Below, one piece after another: positions 55,954 to 64,000 of a stretch of DNA of 64,000 bases. Made by a program: the position numbers and the translations under genes. Below the pieces are notes generated by a model. That model saw only the letters and a list, made by a program, of their open reading frames with translations, was not told the DNA's origin and did no database searches. Numbering within the stretch: the first letter of the stretch is position 1; the number at the start of each line of letters is the position of its first letter. Source of the stretch: Candidatus Harpocratesius repetitus (GTDB lineage: Archaea > Asgardarchaeota > Lokiarchaeia > Sigyniarchaeales > Promethearchaeaceae); contig JAIZWK010000001.1 in the NCBI GenBank assembly GCA_021498095.1, positions 2,343,666 through 2,407,665 on the forward strand. Reading direction: 5' to 3'.

Positions 55954-56173
55954 ATTTTGAGAAAAAAATGTTAAAAAAAGACTGGTCACTTTGGTCGAAT
56001 GAAGGATTAATGAGACCCTTGGAGAAAAATATAGGCGAAATGATATAAATATGAATGATTGCAATTAGAGTGTTATAAAAAATTCGTGCTAATCATTTTT
56101 TGTTATTATAAAGCTTTTTATTTTACCTTTACTAAGTTTGTATTATCCATTCTCAAAATAGGTTGAATTAAAT

Positions 56174-56998
56174 TTGCTTAATCAATTCTTCTTTTATTTT
56201 CATCAAGGGCGAACTGCTATTGCCAAATCTATCTTAACTTTAATTGCAATGGGCTTAGCTGTAAGTTTAATTTCAGGAGTAAATTATTACATCGATTCAT
56301 ATCAGTCTCAGGCTCTCGAAGAATCTTATAATAATGTTTTTGATTTAGGATTTGTAAAAGAGGGAGATAAATCCTTTTCGAGCGATTTTCTAACTGAACA
56401 AAATAAAATAACACTATTAGAAATGCTTGAAAACAATGATTTTGAAATACAAGGGTTGTATCCAAGTATTTATATCTATAATGGTTATAGTATTTCTGCA
56501 TACACAGAATCTAATAATAGTTGGGATCAATCTTTCTATATTTTTACCCCAGATTTTTATAATTCTCAAAATTTCCAGCATTATTTTTATTTACTATCAG
56601 GACAATATCCAAAAGCAGACAATGAAGTATTGATATTGGACGATTTAGCAAAATATCTAAATTTAACTGCTGGATCCAACTGGTCTATTCATCCTGAATA
56701 TGATATGGATAAAGCGAAGAAAGGTCTTCCATTTGAAAAACCACTGTTACAAGATGAAATCCAGCAACATTTACGAGATAAACCTTATCAAAAAAATTAT
56801 CCAAAAATTTCGGAAATAACTAAATGCCCATACTGCGATTCTCTTCATATTAATTTTGGATTAGATAAACGAAAGGGTCAGTTTCAGCTGCATAATGGAT
56901 ACATTATCACCAGAGCAGTACTGTATTGTGAAGATTGCCATAAATTCGACTTTAAAACTGTGAAACTTGAAAATCTTGATGAACTAAAAGAAGATTGA
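56174..56998 (+). CDS. Chimeric gene: ABC permease N-terminus joined to a zinc-ribbon tail
   Basis: A 274-residue frame with two unlike parts. Residues 1-172 resemble the start of a MacB/FtsX-type permease: a membrane helix at about 18-38 (ILTLIAMGLAVSLISG) and then the external core (YLLSGQYPKADNEVLILDD). From about 175 a soluble protein end follows, with CPYCDS and CEDCHK forming a zinc ribbon. The permease part lacks its three remaining membrane helices. The frame opens only with TTG. It looks like a fusion of gene fragments left by rearrangement and may not be functional. Confidence 0.55.
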   Translation: MLNQFFFYFHQGRTAIAKSILTLIAMGLAVSLISGVNYYIDSYQSQALEESYNNVFDLGFVKEGDKSFSSDFLTEQNKITLLEMLENNDFEIQGLYPSIYIYNGYSISAYTESNNSWDQSFYIFTPDFYNSQNFQHYFYLLSGQYPKADNEVLILDDLAKYLNLTAGSNWSIHPEYDMDKAKKGLPFEKPLLQDEIQQHLRDKPYQKNYPKISEITKCPYCDSLHINFGLDKRKGQFQLHNGYIITRAVLYCEDCHKFDFKTVKLENLDELKED

Positions 56999-57012
56999 TT
57001 ACTTTTAACTAT

Positions 57013-57165
57013 AGATTAAGTATAGATTAAGTATGAATTGAGCACAGATTAAGTATAAATTGAGCACAGATTAAGTATGAATTGAGCACAGATTAAGTAT
57101 GAATTGAGCACAGATTAAGTATAAATTGAGTATAGATTAAGTATAAATTGAGTATATAAGTATAG
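57013..57165. repeat. 22-bp tandem repeat, about 6.5 copies
   Basis: Units of the form AGATTAAGTATGAATTGAGC plus AC, with few changes (G/A at position 12; AC or AT at the end). It lies directly behind the chimeric gene. No coding role is seen. Confidence 0.85.
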
Positions 57166-57234
57166 ATGCAGTTCACTTCTCCATCTTTATATCAAAATCA
57201 CAATATCCTTATTGAGCAATACTTTTTTTTTACT

Positions 57235-58031
57235 ATGATAATCTCAACTAAAGCTCTTCAATATATTGAAAAGCAGCGCCATTCATTCGAATTGCCTGTA
57301 TTACTTTTGTATGAAAAAATATATCGTGGTTGATGCGGAATCTCAACCTATCCCAAAGCTTCACTTAGTTCTCGGAATTCTATCACTGATTTCTCAGCAT
57401 ACATAGAAATAACACAAATGAATTGGAAAGAACGCATATGTACAAATCCGAATTACTGTGAGTTATTACAAATGCCAATTTTGATTACTCACCAACTCAT
57501 GGAAGCATGGGATAGATTAGAAGTGCACCTTTATGGAAAGTACTTATACAAGCAGTTAATTCTCATGCGCACCTAAAGATATGGATGAATTCATCCCGCA
57601 AATTTTGGAATGAATGACGTCGAGCCATCGATTATTATTCTTAGATGCGCTAAATATTATTAAAAAATTGTCTTCAATTCAAACTCGCAGTTATTGATGC
57701 TACAGCAGTGCTTCGTATATTACTTGAAATACAAAAACGAGATGCACTTATACTATGAAGAATATGCTGATGAAAGTGCCATGAATAATTTTAATGCATA
57801 TTTAGATGCAATTGAGAGATTTATCGGATAAAAGATTGGTCTGCTCATGTTTATAACGATAAATTAGAATTGATATTGGTTAGGCAGGATTTCGATATTA
57901 AAAAAAGGAAAGATGTTGATAAAGTTTATAAAATAGATGCATATAGTTGTATTTTTCCCAATAATGAAGCAGATTTTTCTGCTTTCATCAACTGCAGAGA
58001 AATTGAAATATCTGGAGAAACTCCATCTTAA
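57235..58031 (+). pseudogene. Decayed coding fragments
   Basis: From an ATG at 57235 a frame runs 32 codons to TGA (57331) and then continues in the same frame for 81 more codons to TAA at 57574, with protein-like text on both sides (FELPVLLLYEKIYRG, then CGISTYPKASLSSRN). A second piece in another frame ends at 58031 and contains KVYKIDAYSCIFPNNEADF. Between them are frame changes. These are remains of one or two genes; I do not recognise the families. The following few hundred bases up to 58406 contain only one small frame. Confidence 0.55.
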
Positions 58032-58117
58032 AAACCTAATAATATCTGGATTTGAATTTTCCTTTGCATACCAAAACATCCCTTAAAAAAAATTATAAAA
58101 ATATTAAATTAATTAGA

Positions 58118-58300
58118 ATGACTGATTATGCAAATATTGCTTTAGTAATCGCTGGATTAGTTCCTATTACTATTTCAGCAACGAAAGTAGAAAAATATTA
58201 TACGGAATTTTATGGTTATACTTTAATTATCTTAGGTTTCATTTTAGATGAACAGATATATATTGAATTAATGATTATTGCTATATTTTTTATAATTTAA
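58118..58300 (+). CDS. Small two-helix membrane protein
   Basis: A 60-residue protein starting MTDYANIALVIAGLVP. Two hydrophobic segments (about 5-20 and 35-58) suggest a small membrane protein. It is convergent with the CBASS operon. It could be a minor effector or a chance frame; an upstream in-frame ATG at 58052 is less likely. No family is recognised. Confidence 0.35.
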   Translation: MTDYANIALVIAGLVPITISATKVEKYYTEFYGYTLIILGFILDEQIYIELMIIAIFFII

Positions 58301-58405
58301 AAAAGAATTGTTGTTAGCAAATTAATAGAATAATATCTAAATCATGATTCAAATAAATAAATGTTTTTGAATATTTTATCATACAAGGAATGTATAAGTT
58401 GTTAT

Positions 58406-58864
58406 TTAGAGGATTGAAAGTTTTCCGATGATATATCTTCGGTGTTGAAAAAAATATATAATATTTTCTGTTTTTTTACTTATTATCAATAAAATAACCC
58501 AATTAATATTTCCATAGATTGGATTTTTGATCATAGTTTTAATTGACAATTTGTCAATAAATGAAGCAGAATCAGGACCATGAGGATGCGTATGCCATTC
58601 CCCAAGATAATCTGTATCTGGATTTCGCTTAATAGATTCAATTAATTCAGGATAAATGTGCTCTGTGGATCTAAAAACACCAAATGGTGATTGAGAGATT
58701 GGATTTTCATCCTCGATAATATCTGTTATACGATATAATTCATTATTAATTTTTTTTCCTACTAAGATTCCACAACGTTCTTTTTTGTAATTTTCATACT
58801 TTACATCTCTAAAAAATCGATTATATAATTTCTCTTCAATTTCAACTTCGATCATTTTCACCAC
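58406..58864 (-). CDS. cap3: CBASS Cap3, JAMM-family isopeptidase
   Basis: Removes the CD-NTase from conjugates made by Cap2. The 152-residue protein has the complete JAMM zinc site: Glu29 (KERCGILVG), His91 and His93 in EWHTHPHGPDSAS, and Asp104 ten residues further, the ExnHxHx10D pattern. It is the last gene of the operon and overlaps the end of cap2 by 23 bases. Together with an E1/E2 fusion and a CD-NTase this defines type II CBASS. Confidence 0.92.
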   Translation of the reverse strand: MVKMIEVEIEEKLYNRFFRDVKYENYKKERCGILVGKKINNELYRITDIIEDENPISQSPFGVFRSTEHIYPELIESIKRNPDTDYLGEWHTHPHGPDSASFIDKLSIKTMIKNPIYGNINWVILLIISKKTENIIYFFQHRRYIIGKLSIL

Positions 58865-60515
58865 AAATCGGACATTCTTGCCATTTCGAAAAATTTTGAA
58901 TTTTGATCATATTTGGTTCTTCAAATATCCAACCTTGGTAATTTCCTACTAAAAAATGATCATAATCGACCGGTTGAAAGAAATTCTGAAGATTTATTTT
59001 TTCAGCGAGTGTTTGGAATGCGAATCGTACAATCTTGTTTGCAATTTCTTTAATATCTAAATTAATTCCTGGAATTCCCGATTGGTGATATAAATCTTTT
59101 TGATGTTGTTCAAAAACCATACTGGGAAATTTGTCTGGATAAATATCTATTTGGTGATTAATGCAGTTAAGACATGGAGAGCCATCCTTTACTCGAAATA
59201 TTCTTCCGAAACGGGCATTTTTCAAGCAAGTCCCAAATATCAAAGGTACATTATTCATTACACAAACTTCATTTAATTCATATTCATCCAATTCATGATC
59301 TATGGTAGAAATGACAAGATCGGAATCTTTTAAATGAGTAAAGAACTCACTACGCATCATTGGATTAAATGGGGATCCCTTATATGCAGAAACTGAAACT
59401 TTGGGAGATAGAAAATGAGTAAATTCTTTCATGGCAAAAGCTTTTGGGAGACCTAAATAGGGAAGTGGCATGAAATTTCGCATGACGTTTTCAGGTTTGT
59501 ATATATCAGGATCATATATTACAATATTCTGAATTCCATTGTGAATTAGTTCTTCATAGACTTTTGAACCCAAGGAACCTAATCCGATTAAAATAATTTT
59601 TATTCTTTTTATATTCGAAAATTGAGATTCTTCAATATTTTTCTGCCGTTTATACAAAAGATCATAAAATCCCTGATCAGAATCAATAGTTGAATAGAAA
59701 TAATCACTTAACCTAAAATTTCTATTCCAATGGAAGAATATAAGAGGAAATTTATTTTTAATTTTAGAACATATCAATAAATCGTCACTAAGTTCATTAT
59801 TGATAAAAATATCATAAGAATCTAATAAAAGGTTAATATTTTCACTCTTTTGAGAGACAATTCTTTCAATAAAAGTTTCATAATTTCCATGAGATAATCT
59901 TACGATTTTTAATGGTCTTTTTCTCAATTCATTAAATTTTTGAGATTTTTCATCAATAAAAAACCCATAGATTATTTGGAAAGGAAGAGTTGAGAATTCT
60001 TCAATAGAAAAAGCATGATAATATATTATATCGATGTTTTCATTATAAATTCTATCATATATTCTTGGATTGATAAAATATTTTTCTTTGACTGCATAAT
60101 CGTCAAGATTATAATTAATTGACGTATGTTCTTCGGATAATTTTCCAGTATATTTTAAATCAATATAATTCTTAAATTTCTTTAAAACCATATCAAGTCG
60201 ATAGGAATCTGTCCACGCGGATTCGCCACTGTCTCTCGGAAAAAGACATATACTAAAATCTTGGAAATAATGACCTTTCCAGAAATCAGTAATTGCTAAT
60301 TTAGAGTAATTTTCATTAGTATAACAAAAAAATTTGGGAGGAAACGCAGGATATAATGGATGATAAACTATATCAAAAAAAAATTGATGAGATCCATATT
60401 TATAATTACCTCGCCATGCTCTCAAGATTGATTTGTATTCTAGTGAAAATTCATCATTTTCCTCTAGAAATTGTTTAATAACGTCTTGATCTTCTTCAAA
60501 AACTATATTATCCAT
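58842..60515 (-). CDS. cap2: CBASS Cap2, E2-E1 ubiquitin-ligase-like protein
   Basis: Activates and transfers the CD-NTase C-terminus onto a target, which primes the nucleotidyltransferase. The E2-like domain (residues 1-125) has Cys90 in DFSICLFPRDSGESAW, the expected catalytic position. The E1-like domain (about 300-557) has the ATP loop GLGSLGSKV (311-319), Asn343 and Arg346 in ENVMRN, and Cys430 in FGTCLKN as the likely adenylation-coupled cysteine. Two CxxC pairs (448/451 and 548/551) probably hold zinc. It lies 12 bases after the CD-NTase gene and overlaps cap3. Confidence 0.92.
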   Translation of the reverse strand: MDNIVFEEDQDVIKQFLEENDEFSLEYKSILRAWRGNYKYGSHQFFFDIVYHPLYPAFPPKFFCYTNENYSKLAITDFWKGHYFQDFSICLFPRDSGESAWTDSYRLDMVLKKFKNYIDLKYTGKLSEEHTSINYNLDDYAVKEKYFINPRIYDRIYNENIDIIYYHAFSIEEFSTLPFQIIYGFFIDEKSQKFNELRKRPLKIVRLSHGNYETFIERIVSQKSENINLLLDSYDIFINNELSDDLLICSKIKNKFPLIFFHWNRNFRLSDYFYSTIDSDQGFYDLLYKRQKNIEESQFSNIKRIKIILIGLGSLGSKVYEELIHNGIQNIVIYDPDIYKPENVMRNFMPLPYLGLPKAFAMKEFTHFLSPKVSVSAYKGSPFNPMMRSEFFTHLKDSDLVISTIDHELDEYELNEVCVMNNVPLIFGTCLKNARFGRIFRVKDGSPCLNCINHQIDIYPDKFPSMVFEQHQKDLYHQSGIPGINLDIKEIANKIVRFAFQTLAEKINLQNFFQPVDYDHFLVGNYQGWIFEEPNMIKIQNFSKWQECPICGENDRS

Positions 60516-60527
60516 CTTATAACCCTG

Positions 60528-61397
60528 TTATGCAAATCGAGTTCCCGGAGAATCAGGTGATAGACGTGATTTTCTATTTCTGTTCTGATTGCGATAATTT
60601 GAATGAAAATCTGCTGATTTTTGGCGGAATATCTCTTTCCAACCTTCAATAATATCTAAATTTTGAGATAAAGCCCAAGATGCTGCGTCTTTACACTTTT
60701 TTTTTTCATAAGAAGTTGCTACATCTGCAATATTATTAGATGAATTTGCAGGATCTTCAATTCGACATGTATCAATTGACGTTTCTAAGAATTTAAAAAT
60801 TTTTTTTAATCCCTCATCAATGCTAATGTATGTATCTTGAATTATTTCTATAGAAATCAATTCAATTAAAAAGCTTGGAATATCGATATTATTACGTACT
60901 TTCCATAATTTCATCAATTTTAAGAGATCTCTTCTACGAAAATCACGAATCACCTTTATATGAGTCTTAACATTTGTTTTTAATGGACTGTCTTCTTTAG
61001 ATCTATAAATCCAAGCATTGTCTTCATTTGAGCTCGATCTTTTTGCTGGAACAAGATCGATATGATAACCTTCACGTTTATTTATTCTCAAGGCAACATT
61101 TTTTTGTATAATGGACTGTTCTTTTCCCCGAATAAATTTTAACACTTCAAAATATATTTCCCTTAGAGATTTTTGTTCTTCAGATGGAAAATACAATAAT
61201 AAGTCCATATCATATGATTCTCGGATCATTGTTTTTTTTCCATACGAACCACCCCAATAATAGGTTGGTGTTTTTAGATTCTCTATTGAATTAATGATTC
61301 CTTCGTATTTTTCCCGATCATTTTGCATTTCCTTTTTAAAATTATCGGGAATTTTCTGTTGAATGATTAATTCCTTCAAATATTCAGTTATTGTCAT
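60528..61397 (-). CDS. cdn: CBASS CD-NTase (cGAS/DncV-like nucleotidyltransferase), intact
   Basis: Makes a cyclic oligonucleotide alarm signal on phage infection. The 289-residue protein has the nucleotidyltransferase site GGSYGKKT (49-56), Asp63 and Asp65 in SYDMDLLLYF, and Asp114 in YHIDLVPAK, the full metal-binding triad. It ends GTRFA, a small-residue C-terminus of the kind that Cap2 conjugates. AGGAGAA lies 6-7 bases before the ATG, and a TATA-like palindrome lies at 61438-61451. It is the first gene of the cdn-cap2-cap3 operon. The signal molecule cannot be deduced. Confidence 0.92.
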   Translation of the reverse strand: MTITEYLKELIIQQKIPDNFKKEMQNDREKYEGIINSIENLKTPTYYWGGSYGKKTMIRESYDMDLLLYFPSEEQKSLREIYFEVLKFIRGKEQSIIQKNVALRINKREGYHIDLVPAKRSSSNEDNAWIYRSKEDSPLKTNVKTHIKVIRDFRRRDLLKLMKLWKVRNNIDIPSFLIELISIEIIQDTYISIDEGLKKIFKFLETSIDTCRIEDPANSSNNIADVATSYEKKKCKDAASWALSQNLDIIEGWKEIFRQKSADFHSNYRNQNRNRKSRLSPDSPGTRFA

Positions 61398-61437
61398 TTA
61401 AAATTCTCCTTATGGTCATTAACTAATTATACTAATT

Positions 61438-61451
61438 TATATTTAAATATA
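61438..61451 (-). promoter_or_regulatory. Candidate promoter of the CBASS operon
   Basis: TATATTTAAATATA, a perfect palindrome that includes a good TATA box, lies 41-54 bases upstream of the CD-NTase start. GGTCATTAACTAATTATA next to it recurs, with changes, upstream of the decayed CD-NTase copy (62471-62486), as expected if gene and promoter were duplicated together. Confidence 0.5.
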
Positions 61452-61536
61452 CAGTAAAGAGAAAAAGTAAATTAATTTAAATGTGAAACAACCAGACAGA
61501 TCGATCAGAATTGATTAGAGATTATCTTTACTTTTT

Positions 61537-62453
61537 TTAAAAAAACCTTTTTAATAATTTAATACCCAGTATTTCTGCTCCAACTTTTAGAGCGAATTTG
61601 AAAAAATCATTATATCTCGTATTCTCATATTCCGGTTGATTATGTTCGATTTTAGCAAGTGGTTGATCTTTTTTTCGAAATACTTCCTTTCAACCTTCAA
61701 TAGTCTGTAAATTCAAAGATAAACACCATTCTGCAATATTTTTTGCCTTTTGCTTCTCAATAGGATCAGATACTTCATCTGCTACGATGTTGTTCGAAGC
61801 ATTAGCTGGATCAGGAATATTTCATGATTCAATTCGACTCGCTATAAATTGGAATACATTAATTAAGCCATCTTCCAACCTGATTCTTTCATCTTGATTC
61901 ATATTGATAGTAATAATTTCAACTAAAAAACTCGGAATATCAATATTGTTTCTATATTTCCACAATTTAACTATTTTTAATAGGTCTCTTCTCCCAAAAT
62001 CACGTACAATTTGAATTTGTTTCTCTACAATTGTAGTTAATCTTTGTTTTTCCTGAGATTTATATAGATATGCCATTGATTCGTTTGTACTTGATCTTTT
62101 CGCAGGTACAATGTCAATATGATATCCTTCACGTTTTTCAATTCTAATAGCAATATTCTTTTGATATGCATTAGGTTCAACGAAAAGTATATAATCTTTA
62201 ACAATCATATAAATCTCTTCCAAAAGATGAGGATCATCAAAAGGAAAGTTGCATAAAATATCAATATCATATGAACATTTAATCAGTGTTTTTTTCCATA
62301 TGATCCCCCCCAATAATAACTAGGACGAGATAATTCTTTGATTTGATTATTTAAAATTTCAAAATAGTCTCGATCTTGACGCATTTCTTTTTGTTCTTTT
62401 TTGCTGATTTTTTATATTTTTACTAGTTCTTTTAGATAATCGGTAATTGCCAT
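61537..62453 (-). pseudogene. CD-NTase paralog, decayed
   Basis: It can be aligned along its length with the intact CD-NTase: start MAITDYLKELVKI, then a TAA at codon 14, KISKKEQKEMRQDRDYF, YYWGGSYGKK, a one-base loss in a run of seven A (just before the TLIKCSYDIDIL segment), REGYHIDIVPAKRSS, LLKIVKLWKYRNNIDIPSFL. After RIES a TGA follows, and a second TGA occurs where the intact copy has Trp in EGWKE (here EG-stop-KEVF). At least four lesions mean it is dead. Its C-terminus differs from the intact copy and lacks GTRFA. Confidence 0.88.
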
Positions 62454-62534
62454 TTCAAATCATCTAATTAGCCATTAACTATATATAATAATCGTTCTTT
62501 AAAAATATCATCATTAAACAAAGAGAAAATATTC

Positions 62535-63686
62535 ATGTCAAAATATCCAACTCCTGCTACTAAGCTTAAAATTACAGCCGATCATGGTGGAAAATGTGCG
62601 CTGTGTGGTTTAGGAGGAAAAAAGGTTTATACCAATTCAAAAGAAGAAAACCAGTTGGATTCATTTAATATTGGACAATTTGCTCACATTTATTCTGAAA
62701 ATGAAAAAGGACCGCGCTATGATAAGAAGATTCCAGAGTCATTTCTTGCTTCTAAAGAAAATTTCTTGCTCTTATGTACAAATCATCATAATTATATTGA
62801 TCAAAATGTGAAAAAGTTTCCCGCTAAAAAATTGAAAAAAATTCGAGAAAATCATGTTGGAAATGTAAGAAAACGTTTGGATTTGAAGGTAATAGAAAGA
62901 GTGATTATTATCTTGTTAAGGGATGACTACTTTGGAGGATTGAACACCAGTACCATTCAAAATACTCTTTCTGAAAGTGAAGTAGTTGTTAATTATTTAG
63001 ATTTTCGAACGCAAACCCAAAATTCATCTGAAATTCCATGGCAAGAAGGTTTTCAATATTATACTAATAAATGGAATGAGTTTAAGACAGATTTCTTTGA
63101 AGATTTGAAATCCTCGATAGACTGTTTTCATATTTACGGTATCACTCAAATTCCCTATGTATTCTTTTTTGGATTGTTTTTCAATGATACCCCAAAATTA
63201 TTTGCTCATCAATGGAATCGAGAAAAAAATAAATGGGAAGGTTTTTCTGAAACGGCTCAAAATGATGTTTTCACATCCTCAATAGAAATTCACGATACAA
63301 AGGATATAATTCTAAAAATAGAATTATCGTCAAAAATCAATAACAAAATAATTGAAAAATTAGGCTTGAATCTGAAAAATCAAGCCTCCCTTCAAGTAGA
63401 AGATCCTTCTCGAACTTGGTTAAAATCAATTAACCAAACAGAATCATTCTTAAATCATTACAGGAATTTGATGGATGAAATTAAAGAACGATTACCAGAA
63501 TCGGAAATTCATCTTTTTTATGCCGGACCTGTTCCACCTTTATTCCATATGGCTTCTGCTTATAATCCCCGAATGGATCGACCAATAAATATTTATTATT
63601 ATTTTGTCAATCCTGAAACTAAACTCTCAGAATACAAATTTGTATTTAATTCTGTAGAGATCATGCAAAAATACAATTTTCTTTAG
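62535..63686 (+). CDS. cap5: CBASS effector Cap5: HNH endonuclease plus SAVED domain
   Basis: Nuclease that destroys DNA when its SAVED domain binds the CD-NTase product. The 383-residue protein starts with an HNH domain: Cys21-x2-Cys24 (CALCG), His51 in FAHIYSE, and LLCTNHHNYIDQ (Cys81, His84, His85). The C-terminal half is SAVED, recognised from IHLFYAGPVPPLFHMASAYN and the following RPINIYYYF strand. Length and order match Cap5 of type II CBASS. It is divergent from the operon, separated by the decayed CD-NTase copy. Confidence 0.9.
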   Translation: MSKYPTPATKLKITADHGGKCALCGLGGKKVYTNSKEENQLDSFNIGQFAHIYSENEKGPRYDKKIPESFLASKENFLLLCTNHHNYIDQNVKKFPAKKLKKIRENHVGNVRKRLDLKVIERVIIILLRDDYFGGLNTSTIQNTLSESEVVVNYLDFRTQTQNSSEIPWQEGFQYYTNKWNEFKTDFFEDLKSSIDCFHIYGITQIPYVFFFGLFFNDTPKLFAHQWNREKNKWEGFSETAQNDVFTSSIEIHDTKDIILKIELSSKINNKIIEKLGLNLKNQASLQVEDPSRTWLKSINQTESFLNHYRNLMDEIKERLPESEIHLFYAGPVPPLFHMASAYNPRMDRPINIYYYFVNPETKLSEYKFVFNSVEIMQKYNFL

Positions 63687-63705
63687 AGTAGCAAATCTCC
63701 AATTC

Positions 63706-64000
63706 TCATCTCTGTTTCTTAAAGATCTCACCCCAATATGTGCGATTTAATGCTTGATATGCTTTCTGCTCAATCTCCTTTTTTTCTCTGGAAGTTAAAT
63801 TATCAGTCACAATATTCTGTTTATTTGCGGGATCATAATATTCTCGATCGCAAATATTTCGAGCGATATATTCTAAACATGTTTCTAATTGGATAGAAAG
63901 AGAAGTTCTTGTTATATTCCAACAAGCTAAATGAACCATGATTTCGAGTAAGAATGTAGAGATAGGAACGTTTTTCCGGAATTTCCAGAGTTTTAGCAGA
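63706..64000 (-). CDS. Third CD-NTase, C-terminal part (runs off right edge)
   Basis: The minus-strand frame enters from the window edge as LLKLWKFRKNVPISTFLLEI, the same segment as LLKLMKLWKVRNNIDIPSFL in the intact copy, and continues through YDPANKQNIVTDNLTS (intact copy: EDPANSSNNIADVATS) to stop at 63706. It ends IFKKQR, without the GTRFA tail. It is open throughout the visible 97 codons and convergent with cap5, whose end is 19 bases away. Whether the catalytic half is intact cannot be seen. Confidence 0.8.
   Translation of the reverse strand, partial: LLKLWKFRKNVPISTFLLEIMVHLACWNITRTSLSIQLETCLEYIARNICDREYYDPANKQNIVTDNLTSREKKEIEQKAYQALNRTYWGEIFKKQR

Noticed and set aside
57013..57165. 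CRISPR array
   Set aside because: The 22-bp units are directly adjacent with no spacers, and no cas gene is present.
57235..57576. UGA read as tryptophan or selenocysteine
   Set aside because: The frame continues after TGA, and the decayed CD-NTase has TGA at a Trp position, but intact genes here (cap2, tdh, the EamA gene) end in TGA, and the same regions show frameshifts and a TAA. Decay explains it better.

Overview
The window is an AT-rich archaeal chromosome segment, most consistent with an Asgard archaeon of the Lokiarchaeia type. The archaeal call rests on ribosomal proteins eS25 and uS10, deoxyhypusine synthase, a class-1B S-adenosylmethionine decarboxylase, branched-polyamine synthase BpsA, the archaeal AsnRS-like asparagine synthetase, a divergent Lrp/AsnC regulator and TATA-like promoters. 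The Asgard call is an inference from two Bud23-like rRNA methyltransferases, leucine-rich-repeat and WD40 proteins, LEA-like repeat proteins, and PPC-domain surface proteins with an IPGxP-membrane-basic C-terminus. No actin, ESCRT or small GTPase gene lies in the window to settle it.

Layout. 0-8.9 kb: iron-sulfur proteins, a frameshifted small gene, a nitroreductase split by a 312-bp MITE, speD, a WD40 protein, a methyltransferase and a hydrolase. 9-13.4 kb: an IS607 recombinase remnant flanked by palindromes, the divergent threonine-degradation pair tdh/kbl, and a Fic protein. 13.6-18.2 kb: a large surface protein, a MITE nested inside another MITE, and two tandem membrane paralogs. 18.3-28.8 kb: sfsA, a 927-residue LRR protein, tRNA-Ser(CGA), two adjacent C39-like peptidases, bpsA, eS25, two Bud23-like methyltransferases, a candidate structured RNA and uS10. 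29-37.5 kb: a bPH2 membrane protein, an IS4-type element with 24-bp inverted ends, a second surface protein, a CruF-like membrane protein, a serine hydrolase, two more MITEs and tRNA-Gly(CCC). 37.6-56 kb: housekeeping genes (lipase, lrp/asnA pair, KamA-type aminomutase, LEA-repeat protein, flavin reductase, PHP phosphoesterase, an N6-adenine DNA methylase coupled to three DsrE-family genes, deoxyhypusine synthase, ureohydrolase, XTP pyrophosphatase, EamA transporter). 56-58.3 kb: a scrap region with a chimeric gene, a 22-bp tandem repeat and decayed coding pieces. 58.4-64 kb: a type II CBASS anti-phage locus.

How the genes work together. The CBASS locus has Cap3 (JAMM peptidase), Cap2 (E2-E1 ligase) and a CD-NTase with intact active site and a GTRFA C-terminus in one operon. 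Beside them are a decayed CD-NTase copy, a divergent Cap5 effector (HNH nuclease plus SAVED) and a third CD-NTase running off the right edge. speD, bpsA, the ureohydrolase and deoxyhypusine synthase outline polyamine and hypusine synthesis. tdh and kbl convert threonine to glycine and acetyl-CoA. An AsnC-like regulator lies divergently from asnA with a perfect palindrome between them. The strongest candidates for something new are the archaeal CBASS with its CD-NTase birth-and-death history, the DsrE-DNA methylase operon, the paired C39-like peptidases, the tandem Bud23-like enzymes beside ribosomal genes, and the nested MITE families, one of which has broken a gene with an exact target duplication.
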